This document shows, piece after piece, positions 28,681 through 37,739 of a stretch of DNA of 64,000 nt (the stretch's first letter is position 1; every line of letters begins with the position of its first letter). The position numbers were made by a program, and so were the translations under genes. The stretch is from Mesorhizobium erdmanii USDA 3471 (lineage in GTDB: Bacteria; Pseudomonadota; Alphaproteobacteria; Rhizobiales; Rhizobiaceae), in assembly GCF_000472705.1 (NCBI RefSeq), contig NZ_AXAE01000019.1:106423-170422 (forward strand), in the 5' to 3' direction. The notes under the pieces are model-generated. The model was not told the DNA's origin. It saw nothing but the letters and a program-made list of their open reading frames with translations, and made no database searches.

Positions 28681-30188
28681 AGTATTCGTTCCTCGAGCAG
28701 CCCGTGCTCTTGATAGAAATCCCGCAGGCTGGCAAGCGCCGGATGGGACAGCGCCCGGCGCAGATAGTCGCGGATGCGCGGCAGGTGCTGGAGATAATAG
28801 GGTTTGCCGTCGCGTTTTTCGAGGCGCACGAAAATGCCGAGGATCTTGGAGTTGCGCTGTGCGGCCATGATTGCATAGGCTTCCCGGAAACCCGCTTCGT
28901 CAAAGGCTCCGCCGGCATGGCGCGCCGCGACATAGGCTTCGAGCGTTGCCGTCTCGATCTCGGGCGAGATGGTGACCCGAGCATCCATGGCAAGCGAGGC
29001 GACGTCATAGGCTGAAGGCCCGATCAGCGCGTCCTGGAAATCGACGATGCCCAGCCGGTCATGGCCGGCGCGCACGCCACGCCAGATGATGTTGGGCGAA
29101 TGGAAGTCGCGGAGCATCAGCGTGTATTCGCTGCCCTGCAGCCGGTCGAAAAGCGCGTTCCATTCCCTGGCGTAGCCGGCGCGCAAGGCGTCGCTTGCGG
29201 GTTGGCCCGATATCGCCGGCACATACCAGTCGACCAGCAGATCGGCTTCGATCATCATCGCATCGCGGTCGAAGGGCGGCACGTCGTGGAAGCTGCCCGG
29301 CCCAGCTTGCAGGCGTTGCGGCCAGCTCTTGCCATGCATCATGGCCAGCAGTTCGGCCGCTGCCGCGTAGCGCTCGCCCACCGGCTCGCCGTCCTTGCCG
29401 AGAAATCCTTCTGAGCCGAGATGTTCGAGCAGCAAGAAACCCTGGTCCTGATCCTCGGCATGGATAGTGGGAACGCTGACGCCGCCGGCCTTCAAGGCGT
29501 GGTCGATGGCGACGAAGGCCGAGACTGATTGGGCGGTATGGGCGATCACCGCATAGGGCTTGCCGTCCCGCACCGGTGGGCCGAGCGCCAGCCGCGGCGA
29601 GTTCATCAGCACGCGCGGCTCGTGGCCGGCGAGCGTAACGATCTCATAGGAGCGGGCGGAGGCGTCGCCGATAAAATGGCGCCGCCGCGCTTCTCCCCAG
29701 CCGGCTTCTTCCAGAAAGTCGCGCATGGCCAGCGACCTTGCCGCGCGGTCGACGGCAGCGCCTTGCCCCGACAGCCGCGCCAGCCGGCCATCGCCATGCT
29801 GGACGAGTTCGATCGAGAGCGTCGTCTTCGGCAAATAGCCGTCGGCCCGCTCCGGCCATTCGACAAGGGCGGCCCCTTGCGCCAGCGCCTCGTCGAAGCC
29901 GAGTTCATCGAGTTCGGCCGCCGAGGACAGGCGGTAGAGGTCGAAATGATGGACCGGAATGCGTGTGTCGTAGCTCTGCACCAGAGTGAAGGTCGGGCTT
30001 GGCACGTCGAGGCTGGCATCTTCCGCCAGCGCCCGGATCAGTGCCCGCGCCAGCGTCGATTTGCCGGCGCCGAGATCGCCCTTGAGCGCCAGCACGTCGC
30101 CCGCGCGCAGCGCCAGCGCCAGATCTTCGCCGAGCCGCGCCGTCTGGGTCTCGTCGGTGAGCAAACGTTCCAGCAACAGGCCCGTCAT
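28677..30188 (-). CDS. fused TsaE (tRNA t6A ATPase) and AmgK-like sugar kinase
   Basis: A 503-residue two-domain protein. Residues 1 to about 150 are TsaE-like: Walker A GDLGAGKS (37-44), VPSPTFTLVQSY (62-73), HHFDLYRL and LVEWPER. TsaE supports t6A modification of tRNA with TsaB and TsaD. Residues about 155 to 503 are an aminoglycoside-phosphotransferase-fold kinase with catalytic LRDFHSPNI (D361, N366) and metal-binding IVDFQDALIG (D383). This matches AmgK, the anomeric MurNAc/GlcNAc kinase. The reading frame is continuous with no stop between domains. The overlap with murU supports the cell wall recycling role. Confidence 0.88.
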   Translation of the reverse strand: MTGLLLERLLTDETQTARLGEDLALALRAGDVLALKGDLGAGKSTLARALIRALAEDASLDVPSPTFTLVQSYDTRIPVHHFDLYRLSSAAELDELGFDEALAQGAALVEWPERADGYLPKTTLSIELVQHGDGRLARLSGQGAAVDRAARSLAMRDFLEEAGWGEARRRHFIGDASARSYEIVTLAGHEPRVLMNSPRLALGPPVRDGKPYAVIAHTAQSVSAFVAIDHALKAGGVSVPTIHAEDQDQGFLLLEHLGSEGFLGKDGEPVGERYAAAAELLAMMHGKSWPQRLQAGPGSFHDVPPFDRDAMMIEADLLVDWYVPAISGQPASDALRAGYAREWNALFDRLQGSEYTLMLRDFHSPNIIWRGVRAGHDRLGIVDFQDALIGPSAYDVASLAMDARVTISPEIETATLEAYVAARHAGGAFDEAGFREAYAIMAAQRNSKILGIFVRLEKRDGKPYYLQHLPRIRDYLRRALSHPALASLRDFYQEHGLLEERIL

Positions 30189-30196
30189 CGAGCGCG

Positions 30197-32752
30197 CTAC
30201 TCGGCCGCGGCGCGGATGCCCGGCATGTCGGGGAAGGTGCAGATGACGGTCGTGCCCTTGTCCCTGCCGGTTTCGATGCGAACGTGGCCGCCATGCAGTT
30301 CGACAAAGCTCTTGACGATAGACAGGCCGAGTCCGGCCCCACGCCGGCGGCCGCCATTGGCACGCGGTTCGAAGCGACGGAACACCGAATCCAGAACATC
30401 CGGTGGCATGCCGGGACCATCGTCATGAACGGAGAATTCCACGCCGTCCGCCAGATGGCGGCACGCGAGCCGGATGGTGCTGGCTTCCGGGGCGTAGTTG
30501 GCGGCGTTGCTGAGCAGATTGTAGAGGATCTGGCGGATGCGGGTTTCGTCGCCGTGGAACGTCTTCGGCGCGGCAGCGGCATCGACCTCGAGCCGGATCG
30601 AGTGCTCCTGCAGCCGGTCGGCAACCAGTTCGGCGGCCGCGGCGATGGTGCGGTCGACATGCACCTCCGAAATGTCGAGCTGCATGATGCCGGCGTCGAC
30701 GGTCGCGAGGTCGAGTATGTCGTTGACGATTGTCAGCAGCACCGAGGACGAAGAGCTGACATGCTCGACATATTCGCGCTGCTTTTGATTCAGCGGTCCG
30801 GTCGTGGGCAATGAAAGCAGTTCGGTGAAACCGATGATGTTGGTTAGCGGCGAACGCAGTTCGTAGGATACGTGCTGGACGAAATCGTTCTTGAGCTGGT
30901 CGGACTTTTCCAGCGCTTCGTTCTTGTCCTTCAGCGCGCGTTCAACATTCACGCTGTCGGTGACGTCGACGAAGGTCATCATCACTTGCCCGTTGGGCAG
31001 CGGGATCACGGCGTAACGCAGCACGATGCCGTTGTTGAGCTCGGTCTGGCCGTGGCGTTCGCGGCGTTCGTCGTCGAACCCGGTTATCGCGGCGACGAAA
31101 CCGGGCCAAGGGCTGTCGACCGCTTGCCTGTCGCTAAGATCACGGATCGTCGAGACATGCACATTGGGCTTGGTGGCCTCCGCCGCAAGGCTCCAGAGCG
31201 TGGCAAAGGCCGGGTTCGACAGCCGCAGCCGGCCGTCCGGGCCGAACACCGCCACGCCTTCGGCGAGGTTGTCCAGCGTCTCGCCCTGGACGCGCACCGC
31301 CGTGCGGTAGCGGCTTTCCAGATCCATCTTCTCGGTCAGGTTCTCGAACACCCAGGTGACGCCGCCCTTGGGCTGAGGGTTGGCGACAACGCGGATGGTC
31401 TTGCCGTCGGGCAGATGCCACCAATGTTCCTGTGATTCGACCGCGCGATAGGCGCCGAGCAGGCCTTCCTTCCAGCGACGCCATTCGGGCTGCTCGGCGA
31501 TCTTGCCCTCGCTGCGCAGCCGGTCGAGCAAAAGCGCGTTGTCGGGCGCGCTGTGCAGGAAGCCGCTGTCCAGGCCCCACAGTTTCTGGAAGGCCTGGTT
31601 GAAGAAGCGCAGCTTCTCGTCGGTGTCGAAGATGGCGACGGCGGTGTTGAGCTGGTCGAGCGTGTCGGCGTGGCTGCGCACCGTCCGCTCATATTCGCCG
31701 CGAATGGTCTCGATGGCGCTGGTGTCACAGGCAAGGCCGGCCGAACCATCGGCGCCGGCGAAGTCGGTGACCGCGAACACGCGGCGGTCGCCTTCGATCA
31801 CGGTGGAGAGCGACTGCTCGAAGACCGGGTGCGATTTGTGCTGGGTGGCGATAGCTTCACGCGCCTGGCCGCCCAGAAACTCCTTGGCGTCGCGGACGGC
31901 GGCTTCCGCGCTTTCGGCCTCGACCGCGTCGGCATAGGCCCGGTTGACCCATTTCAGGCGTCCGTGCTCATCGCGCAGCCATGCCGGCATCTTCAGCGCC
32001 TCCAGCAGGCCGATCATGGTGTCATGGTCGGCGGCCAGCCGCTGATTGTCGATCTTCAGCCGGGCCTGGCTGCGCTGTGTCTCGGAAAGCGATACGAACC
32101 GCACCAGGATGTGCGCGGCACTCTTGCGGCCATGCACTTCGAGAGGGGCGCCGGACTGTGATTCGATGACCAGGTCAAAGGGCCTGGCCTTTTCACGCAA
32201 GCCGGCGACGGCATGTTCGAGCGCCGCCGCCGAGCGCGGCATCAGCCAGCGGCCGAAAGCGAGGAAAGCCGCCCGCTCCTCCGGCGCGCCGCTTTCGATT
32301 GGCAATGTGCCGATGAGTTCGGGCTTCTTGTTTTCCGAAGCCCAGACGACCACGCGCTGGTCGCGCAGATTGAGCAGCGCTTCCGAACGGCGCAGCGCCG
32401 CGTTGACGTCGGCGACGCGGCTTCTCAGTTCGACATTCTCCGCCGAGGTACGGCCTCTTTCGCGGATGAGAACGATGGCCGACAGCAATGCCGCGCCGGT
32501 CACGCCGACGAACACCGCAAGCTGCATGACTTCGACGGTGCTGATCGACAGGCCGGCTTTGGCCACGGCGGCGGTCTCGGCATGCGCCACCGCGCTTGCC
32601 AACGGACCCGCCAGCGCGGAACCGGCCAGGAACAGCCCCGCGCGGGCGCGCCATGAAAGGCGCCCGCCCTGGCTGGTCGAGCCTGTGGTCCCCGAATCGT
32701 CATGGCCGCCGGAAACGGCCGATCCCGCTCCGTGCGGGTTTTGCCCCGGCAT
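30197..32752 (-). CDS. divL: DivL-like PAS sensor kinase with Tyr in place of the phospho-accepting His
   Basis: The start at 32752 gives 851 residues; a TTG at 32782 would add ten. Two hydrophobic segments near residues 39-60 and 71-96 anchor the protein. PAS-like regions follow, such as AVAIFDTDEKLRFFNQAFQKLW and AVFGPDGRLRLSNPAFATLW. The dimerisation helix reads DFVQHVSYELRSPLTNIIGF (Tyr codon 30863-30865) where ordinary kinases have SHELR. The ATPase domain has NLLSNAANYAP, DDGPGMP and GAGLGLSIVK. Tyr at this site is the hallmark of DivL, the non-canonical kinase that modulates CckA in Caulobacter cell-cycle control. It is 8 bp upstream of the tsaE fusion and downstream of ahcY. Confidence 0.88.
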   Translation of the reverse strand: MPGQNPHGAGSAVSGGHDDSGTTGSTSQGGRLSWRARAGLFLAGSALAGPLASAVAHAETAAVAKAGLSISTVEVMQLAVFVGVTGAALLSAIVLIRERGRTSAENVELRSRVADVNAALRRSEALLNLRDQRVVVWASENKKPELIGTLPIESGAPEERAAFLAFGRWLMPRSAAALEHAVAGLREKARPFDLVIESQSGAPLEVHGRKSAAHILVRFVSLSETQRSQARLKIDNQRLAADHDTMIGLLEALKMPAWLRDEHGRLKWVNRAYADAVEAESAEAAVRDAKEFLGGQAREAIATQHKSHPVFEQSLSTVIEGDRRVFAVTDFAGADGSAGLACDTSAIETIRGEYERTVRSHADTLDQLNTAVAIFDTDEKLRFFNQAFQKLWGLDSGFLHSAPDNALLLDRLRSEGKIAEQPEWRRWKEGLLGAYRAVESQEHWWHLPDGKTIRVVANPQPKGGVTWVFENLTEKMDLESRYRTAVRVQGETLDNLAEGVAVFGPDGRLRLSNPAFATLWSLAAEATKPNVHVSTIRDLSDRQAVDSPWPGFVAAITGFDDERRERHGQTELNNGIVLRYAVIPLPNGQVMMTFVDVTDSVNVERALKDKNEALEKSDQLKNDFVQHVSYELRSPLTNIIGFTELLSLPTTGPLNQKQREYVEHVSSSSSVLLTIVNDILDLATVDAGIMQLDISEVHVDRTIAAAAELVADRLQEHSIRLEVDAAAAPKTFHGDETRIRQILYNLLSNAANYAPEASTIRLACRHLADGVEFSVHDDGPGMPPDVLDSVFRRFEPRANGGRRRGAGLGLSIVKSFVELHGGHVRIETGRDKGTTVICTFPDMPGIRAAAE

Positions 32753-32882
32753 GTCTTGGTCCTCTCCGCCGCCTGAATGCAAGACCGCCCTGATACGCGC
32801 CTCTCTGATCCCCTCTCGGGCCGGAAGCGTCGCGAATCACCTGACAATAAACCCTCGCCGAATCGCCGTGAAGGCGGATCGC

Positions 32883-32919
32883 GCGCAAAAATAAAGCCGG
32901 GCGAAAAGTCAATCGCCCG
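32883..32919 (-). terminator. Rho-independent terminator of ahcY
   Basis: On the minus strand GCCGGGCGA (32919-32911) and TCGCCCGGC (32902-32894) form a perfect 9-bp stem with an 8-nt loop, followed by TTTATTTTT. It lies just after the ahcY stop, so divL further downstream needs its own promoter or read-through. Confidence 0.85.
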
Positions 32920-32951
32920 GCCCCAATATCTGGTAGTAAATTTAGCTTTGG

Positions 32952-34352
32952 TTAATAGCGGTAGTGTTCCGGCTTGAACGGACCCTGCGGCGTGACACCG
33001 ATATAGGCGGCCTGCTCACCCGACAGTTCGGTCAGGCGGGCGCCGAGTTTGTCGAGGTGCAGGCGCGCGACCTTCTCGTCGAGATGCTTGGGCAGGACAT
33101 AGACCTGGTTCTGGTACTGCTCGCCCTTGGTGAACAGTTCGATCTGGGCCAGAACCTGGTTGGTGAAGGAAGCCGACATGACGAAGCTCGGATGGCCGGT
33201 GGCGTTGCCGAGATTGAGCAGGCGGCCTTCCGACAGCAGGATCATCCGCTTGCCGTCCGGGAAGGTGATCATGTCGACCTGTGGCTTGACGTTGGTCCAC
33301 TTGAGATTGCGCAGCGACGCGACCTGGATCTCGTTGTCGAAGTGGCCGATATTGCCGACGATCACCATGTCCTTCATCGACCGCATGTGGTCGAGGGTGA
33401 CGACGTCCTTGTTGCCGGTGGTGGTGATGACGATGTCGGCGCTCGGCGCCGCGTCTTCCAGCGTGACGACCTCAAAGCCGTCCATCGCCGCCTGCAGGGC
33501 GCAGATCGGGTCGACCTCGGTGACCTTGACGCGGGCGCCGGCGCCCTTGAGCGACGCGGACGATCCCTTGCCGACGTCGCCATAGCCGCAGACCACCGCG
33601 ACCTTGCCGGCCATCATCGTGTCGGTGCCGCGACGGATGCCGTCGACCAGCGATTCCTTGCAGCCATACTTGTTGTCGAACTTCGACTTGGTGACGGAAT
33701 CGTTGACGTTGATGGCGGGGAAGGGCAGCAGGCCCTTCTTCTGCAGCTGGTAAAGCCGGTTGACGCCGGTGGTCGTCTCTTCGGTGACGCCGCGGATCGC
33801 CGCCTTCTGCTTGGTGAAGAAGCCGGGCGAAGCCTTCAGGCGCTTCTTGACCTGCGCATAGAAATATTCCTCTTCCTCGCTCTGCGGGTTGGACAGCACG
33901 TCCTCGCCGGCCTCGGCACGGGCGCCGATCAGGATGTACATGGTGGCGTCGCCGCCATCGTCGAGGATCATGTTGGATAGGCCGCCATCGGCCCACTGGA
34001 AGATGCGGTCGGTATAATCCCAGTACTGTTCCAAGCTCTCGCCCTTCACGGCGAAGACCGGAATGCCGGATTCGGCGATCGCCGCGGCGGCATGGTCCTG
34101 GGTCGAAAAGATGTTGCAGGAGGCCCAGCGGATGTCGGCGCCGAGCGCCTTCAGCGTCTCGATCAACACCGCCGTCTGGATGGTCATGTGCAGCGAGCCG
34201 GTGATGCGCGCGCCCTTCAGCGGCTTCTTGGCGCCGAATTCCTCGCGGCAGGCCATCAGGCCCGGCATTTCGGTTTCGGCGATGTCGAGTTCCTTGCGGC
34301 CCCAGCCGGCAAGCGAGATGTCGGCGACCACATAATCCTTGCTACCCGTCAT
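32952..34352 (-). CDS. ahcY: S-adenosylhomocysteine hydrolase (AhcY/SahH)
   Basis: A 466-residue NAD-dependent enzyme that splits S-adenosylhomocysteine into adenosine and homocysteine, closing the activated methyl cycle. The NAD-binding motif is [19 protein letters not shown], the substrate domain begins [20 protein letters not shown], and the C-terminus KPEHYRY carries the conserved Lys and Tyr. The long form, with the approximately 40-residue insertion near residues 150-190, is common in bacteria. A palindromic site lies about 125 bp upstream. Confidence 0.98.
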   Translation of the reverse strand: MTGSKDYVVADISLAGWGRKELDIAETEMPGLMACREEFGAKKPLKGARITGSLHMTIQTAVLIETLKALGADIRWASCNIFSTQDHAAAAIAESGIPVFAVKGESLEQYWDYTDRIFQWADGGLSNMILDDGGDATMYILIGARAEAGEDVLSNPQSEEEEYFYAQVKKRLKASPGFFTKQKAAIRGVTEETTTGVNRLYQLQKKGLLPFPAINVNDSVTKSKFDNKYGCKESLVDGIRRGTDTMMAGKVAVVCGYGDVGKGSSASLKGAGARVKVTEVDPICALQAAMDGFEVVTLEDAAPSADIVITTTGNKDVVTLDHMRSMKDMVIVGNIGHFDNEIQVASLRNLKWTNVKPQVDMITFPDGKRMILLSEGRLLNLGNATGHPSFVMSASFTNQVLAQIELFTKGEQYQNQVYVLPKHLDEKVARLHLDKLGARLTELSGEQAAYIGVTPQGPFKPEHYRY

Positions 34353-34476
34353 GGCAGTGCTCCGTGCGAATTGTTGTGCGTGCGAATGGTTGCGGATGCG
34401 CCCGCGCCGGTCGGCGCGTCGAAGGGCGCGAATTGCCGGCCTGACTAGCAGATCGGCATCACGACGACAATGGGAT

Positions 34477-34492
34477 ATAAAGAAATCTTTAT
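34477..34492. promoter_or_regulatory. palindromic operator candidate upstream of ahcY
   Basis: ATAAAGA-AA-TCTTTAT is a perfect 7-bp inverted repeat with a 2-bp spacer, flanked by GGGAT and CCC. It stands out in a GC-rich region, between ptsH and ahcY. An ArsR-type SahR-like regulator of the methyl cycle is one candidate by my recollection of such AT-rich sites; this is inference. Confidence 0.5.
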
Positions 34493-34532
34493 CCCTGTAT
34501 GTCTCTCCGGGATGTCTGCAGGGTGCGCGGGA

Positions 34533-34829
34533 TCAGCATTCCTCGCCGAACCGCGACGCGACAAGCTGCTCCAGCGCGTCCATGACCTCGAGCGCCTCCG
34601 GCCCGCTAGCGGTGACGCGGATCGAGTAGCCCGGGCTGGCGGCAAGCATCATCAGTCCCATGATCGAGGTGCCGCCGACCTTGACGCCGTCCTTCTCGAC
34701 ATGCACCTCGGCGTTGAAGCCGCTGGCGAGCTGGACGAATTTCGCCGAGGCGCGTGCGTGCAGGCCGCGCTGGTTGATGATCGGAAACTCCCGGATGATC
34801 TGGTCCTTTTCCGACGACATCGTATTCAT
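34533..34829 (-). CDS. ptsH: phosphocarrier protein HPr (PtsH)
   Basis: A 98-residue HPr. The phosphorylated His is H24 in NQRGLHARASAKFV. The regulatory serine segment is VGGTSIMGLMML (S55), equivalent to Ser46 of Gram-positive HPr, the target of HprK. The start at 34829 overlaps the EIIA gene stop by 4 bp; an internal ATG at 34820 is the alternative. With EIIA-Man and HprK next to it, this is a regulatory PTS branch without a sugar permease in the window. Confidence 0.95.
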   Translation of the reverse strand: MNTMSSEKDQIIREFPIINQRGLHARASAKFVQLASGFNAEVHVEKDGVKVGGTSIMGLMMLAASPGYSIRVTASGPEALEVMDALEQLVASRFGEEC

Positions 34830-35227
34830 TTGCTGCTCAGAAGCTGGCTGGCGACGTTGATGTATTTGCGGCCGGCGGCCTGCGCCTCGTCAAGTGCCGC
34901 CGCCATGTTGTCGCCCTTGCGGATCGAGGACAGCTTGATCAGCATCGGCAGGTTCATGCCGGCGATCACCTCGGTGCGGCCGGACTCCATTACCGAGATG
35001 GCGAGGTTCGACGGCGTGCCGCCGAACATGTCGGTCAGCACGATGACGCCCGTGCCGGTGTCGACGCGGGCGACGGCGTCGACGATATCGCGGCGACGCT
35101 GTTCCATATCGTCGTCGGCGCCGATCGCCACGGTTTCGAAATTGTCTTGTGGCCCGACGACATGTTCGACGGCATGTCGGAACTCGGTGGCCAGTTGACC
35201 GTGCGTTACAAGCACGAGTCCGATCAT
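34826..35227 (-). CDS. PTS EIIA component, mannose type (ManX/PtsM)
   Basis: A 133-residue EIIA of the mannose family. The phosphorylated His is H9 in MIGLVLVTHGQLATEF. The second family segment is VIVLTDMFGGTPSNLA. No EIIB, EIIC or EIID partner is visible, so it is an orphan EIIA, probably regulatory. It overlaps ptsH by 4 bp and follows hprK by 165 bp. Confidence 0.93.
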   Translation of the reverse strand: MIGLVLVTHGQLATEFRHAVEHVVGPQDNFETVAIGADDDMEQRRRDIVDAVARVDTGTGVIVLTDMFGGTPSNLAISVMESGRTEVIAGMNLPMLIKLSSIRKGDNMAAALDEAQAAGRKYINVASQLLSSK

Positions 35228-35392
35228 TCTTTGGTGGCTCCCGTCATCGCCGCTTCACAGGCGCATTTTATGCTCGCCAGCCATTCCAGGCGGCGGGAGC
35301 GCTATCTTGTCGACGCGCGGCTCGTTGACAAGCCCAAAATTGCGCGGGCCCATGCCATTTTGACGCATTGCAGCAAAAAACCCCGGGGCGGA

Positions 35393-35854
35393 TTATAGAA
35401 AAGGCATGATGGACAGCCGCGCCATCACCGCTGGCAGGGCCGTGGCGGCATTGCGTTCCGCCAGATCGACACGTGGCACCGAGCAGCCAGCAACCGGCTC
35501 GCTGATTTCCTCCTGGAAACGGGCCATTTCCGCCTTCGGCACCAGCCGCACATGCAGGTCGATCACGCCGGCCGGCTCGAATGGCAGCGGGCGCGGCATG
35601 AACCCAGGCACCTCGGCGAGGCCGGCGATGGTCGCCGGCACGCGGCAGACCAGCCGCCCGGCCTGGGCCGAGGCAAGCAGCCTGTCGTCGCCGATCAGCC
35701 GCGAGAACAGTGCGCGCGCCCGGCAATGGTCCAGGAGTGTCAGCGCCAGCGTCGTCTTGCCGGTGCCGGACGGTCCGGTGATGAGCACGCCGCGATCGCC
35801 GATCAGGATCGCGGTTCCGTGGATGTTTTCAGGCTGAGAGGCGGGTTCGGACAT
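35393..35854 (-). CDS. hprK: HPr kinase/phosphorylase, short alphaproteobacterial form (HprK)
   Basis: A 153-residue protein, about half the length of Firmicute HprK (about 310). It has only the C-terminal kinase domain: Walker A GPSGTGKT (27-34) and the catalytic acidic segment RLIGDDRLL (D55, D56). The N-terminal domain is missing, which is normal for Rhizobiales HprK. It is expected to phosphorylate the serine of the adjacent HPr. It lies 19 bp after chvG on the same strand. Confidence 0.9.
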   Translation of the reverse strand: MSEPASQPENIHGTAILIGDRGVLITGPSGTGKTTLALTLLDHCRARALFSRLIGDDRLLASAQAGRLVCRVPATIAGLAEVPGFMPRPLPFEPAGVIDLHVRLVPKAEMARFQEEISEPVAGCSVPRVDLAERNAATALPAVMARLSIMPFL

Positions 35855-35873
35855 GGCTATATCAGGGCCAAGG

Positions 35874-37658
35874 TCAGCCTTCGGCCGGCAGCGTCACGAC
35901 GAAGCGCGCGCCTTTGATCTCGCCGGGCTTGGTGCCGGGAATGTTCTCGGCGGTCAGCGTGCCGCCATGGGCCTCGACGATCTGCCTGGAGATCGACAGG
36001 CCAAGGCCCGAATTCTGGCCGAACGCTTCGCCGGCGGGCCGGTCGGTGTAGAAGCGTTCGAAGATGCGGTCGATATTGTCGGCGCGGATGCCGGGACCAT
36101 TGTCGTCGACGGTCAGGATGTTGAACTTGCCGGCGCGGGCCAGCGACAGGCTGATATGGCCATGGTCCTCGGGAACGAAGGAGCGCGCATTCTCGATCAG
36201 ATTGGTGACGACCTGGCCGATGCGCAGATCGTGGCCGACGACGAAATAGCCTTTGACGCCCTGCGGCAGCTTGGCCACCTTGAGTTCGATCTCGACCGCT
36301 TTCTTGTTGCGCGTGGTTTCGCGCGACACGGCGACGAGGTCGGTGATGAATTTTTTTAGATCCACCGTGCCAGCGTCTTCGCGCGCGAGCTCGGCGTCGA
36401 GACGGGAGGCGTCGGAAATGTCGGTGATCAGCCGGTCGAGCCGCCGGACGTCATGCTGGATGATGTCCATCAGCCGGCTGCGTGAATTGTCGTTCTTGGC
36501 CAGCGGCAAGGTTTCCACCGCGCTGCGCAGCGACGTCAGCGGGTTCTTCAACTCATGCGACACGTCGGCGGCGAAGCTCTCGATCGCCTCGATGCGCGCG
36601 TAGAGCGCATTGGTCATGTCGCGAACGGCGACCGACAGATTGCCGATCTCGTCCTGGCGGTCGGAAAAGTCAGGGATTTCCTCGCGGTTCTTGACACCGC
36701 GCCGGACCCGCACCGCCGCTGCCGACAGCCGGCGCAGCGGATTGGCGATGGTCGACGCCAGAAGCATCGACAGGATGGCGGTGACCAGCGCCGCGATGCC
36801 GAACACGCGCAGGATCGCCTTGCGCTCGGCGGCGACGATCTTGTCGATGTCACCGCCTTCGGTCGACAGCATCAGGACGCCGAGAACGGCGCGGAAGCGC
36901 TGGATCGGCACCGCCACCGAAACGATCTGCTCGCCCTGTTCAGAAACGCGCACGATGGTCGACGGGCTGCCTGTCAGCGCCTTCACCACTTCCGGAAAAG
37001 CCGCGCCATTGCCGCCGGGCTGCTCGTGATAGACAGGCAGGTCGGTGTTGCGAAAGAAGTCGAAGACGAATTTCTGGATACGCTCGACAAGGTCGGGCTG
37101 TTCCTCGTCGACCGGCGGCAGGTCGTAGCGCAGGATCTGGCCGCGAGAATAGAGATGGCGCGAATCGAGCAGCAGATTGGCGTCACGGTCATAGATGCGG
37201 GCCCGCGTCCGGGTCGGCGAGATCAGCCGTCGCAGCACCGGCGCGACACGTTCGGGATTGATCGGGAAATCGAGATTGTCGAGCTGGTCGGAGCCAGGCC
37301 CAAGGCTTTCGCCGGCCTGCAGCTCAAGCAGTTTTTCAGGGTCGATGCTGATCGAATCGGTTTCGACCGTCGCGGACGCGGCGATCGCGCCGGCGATGAT
37401 CTCGCCCTGCGTCATCAGGCTTTCGACGCGGGCATCGATCAGCCCGTCGCGGAAGGTGTTGAGATAGAGGATGCCGGTGACCAGGACGGCCAGGCCGGCA
37501 AGGTTGAGGAACAGGATGCGCCGCGTCAGGCTGGAGAAGATGTGATGGCCGAGGAAGCGGCGCATCGGCACGGTGATCTTCGACACGAAGGACGGCATGA
37601 TGCGCGACGGCCGCCTGGCAGCGCCCGCCGGTCTTGTTCGCTGTGCTTCCACTGCCAT
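35874..37658 (-). CDS. chvG: two-component sensor kinase ChvG/ExoS
   Basis: A 594-residue inner-membrane kinase. Transmembrane helices lie near residues 49-66 and 283-304, with a periplasmic domain of about 215 residues between them. A HAMP region follows, and the phospho-accepting His is H368 in FAADVSHELKNPLTSL. The ATPase domain has NLIENARSFVP, DNGPGI and GLGLSISRQIV. ChvG/ExoS with ChvI controls envelope, succinoglycan and acid responses in rhizobia and Agrobacterium. It is 81 bp downstream of chvI, with a palindromic repeat between. Confidence 0.95.
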   Translation of the reverse strand: MAVEAQRTRPAGAARRPSRIMPSFVSKITVPMRRFLGHHIFSSLTRRILFLNLAGLAVLVTGILYLNTFRDGLIDARVESLMTQGEIIAGAIAASATVETDSISIDPEKLLELQAGESLGPGSDQLDNLDFPINPERVAPVLRRLISPTRTRARIYDRDANLLLDSRHLYSRGQILRYDLPPVDEEQPDLVERIQKFVFDFFRNTDLPVYHEQPGGNGAAFPEVVKALTGSPSTIVRVSEQGEQIVSVAVPIQRFRAVLGVLMLSTEGGDIDKIVAAERKAILRVFGIAALVTAILSMLLASTIANPLRRLSAAAVRVRRGVKNREEIPDFSDRQDEIGNLSVAVRDMTNALYARIEAIESFAADVSHELKNPLTSLRSAVETLPLAKNDNSRSRLMDIIQHDVRRLDRLITDISDASRLDAELAREDAGTVDLKKFITDLVAVSRETTRNKKAVEIELKVAKLPQGVKGYFVVGHDLRIGQVVTNLIENARSFVPEDHGHISLSLARAGKFNILTVDDNGPGIRADNIDRIFERFYTDRPAGEAFGQNSGLGLSISRQIVEAHGGTLTAENIPGTKPGEIKGARFVVTLPAEG

Positions 37659-37689
37659 CGAATAGCAGGCCCTGCTTAGTCTTCGGTTC

Positions 37690-37736
37690 GATGCATGTCG
37701 CTATCCCATATGGGATCACTTTGGGCGACATGCATC
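37690..37736. repeat. intergenic palindromic repeat, copy 4 (chvI-chvG)
   Basis: Outer arms GATGCATGTCGC (37690-37701) and GCGACATGCATC (37725-37736) are perfect 12-bp inverted repeats. The inner part contains CCCATATGGG (37705-37714) and TCACTTTGGG, related to the core of copy 2. It occupies most of the chvI-chvG gap. Confidence 0.75.
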
Positions 37737-37739
37737 AGC

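Noticed and set aside
34353..34476. SAH or SAM riboswitch in the ahcY leader
   Set aside because: I could not find the conserved pairing blocks of these riboswitch classes; only the palindrome at 34477-34492 stands out.
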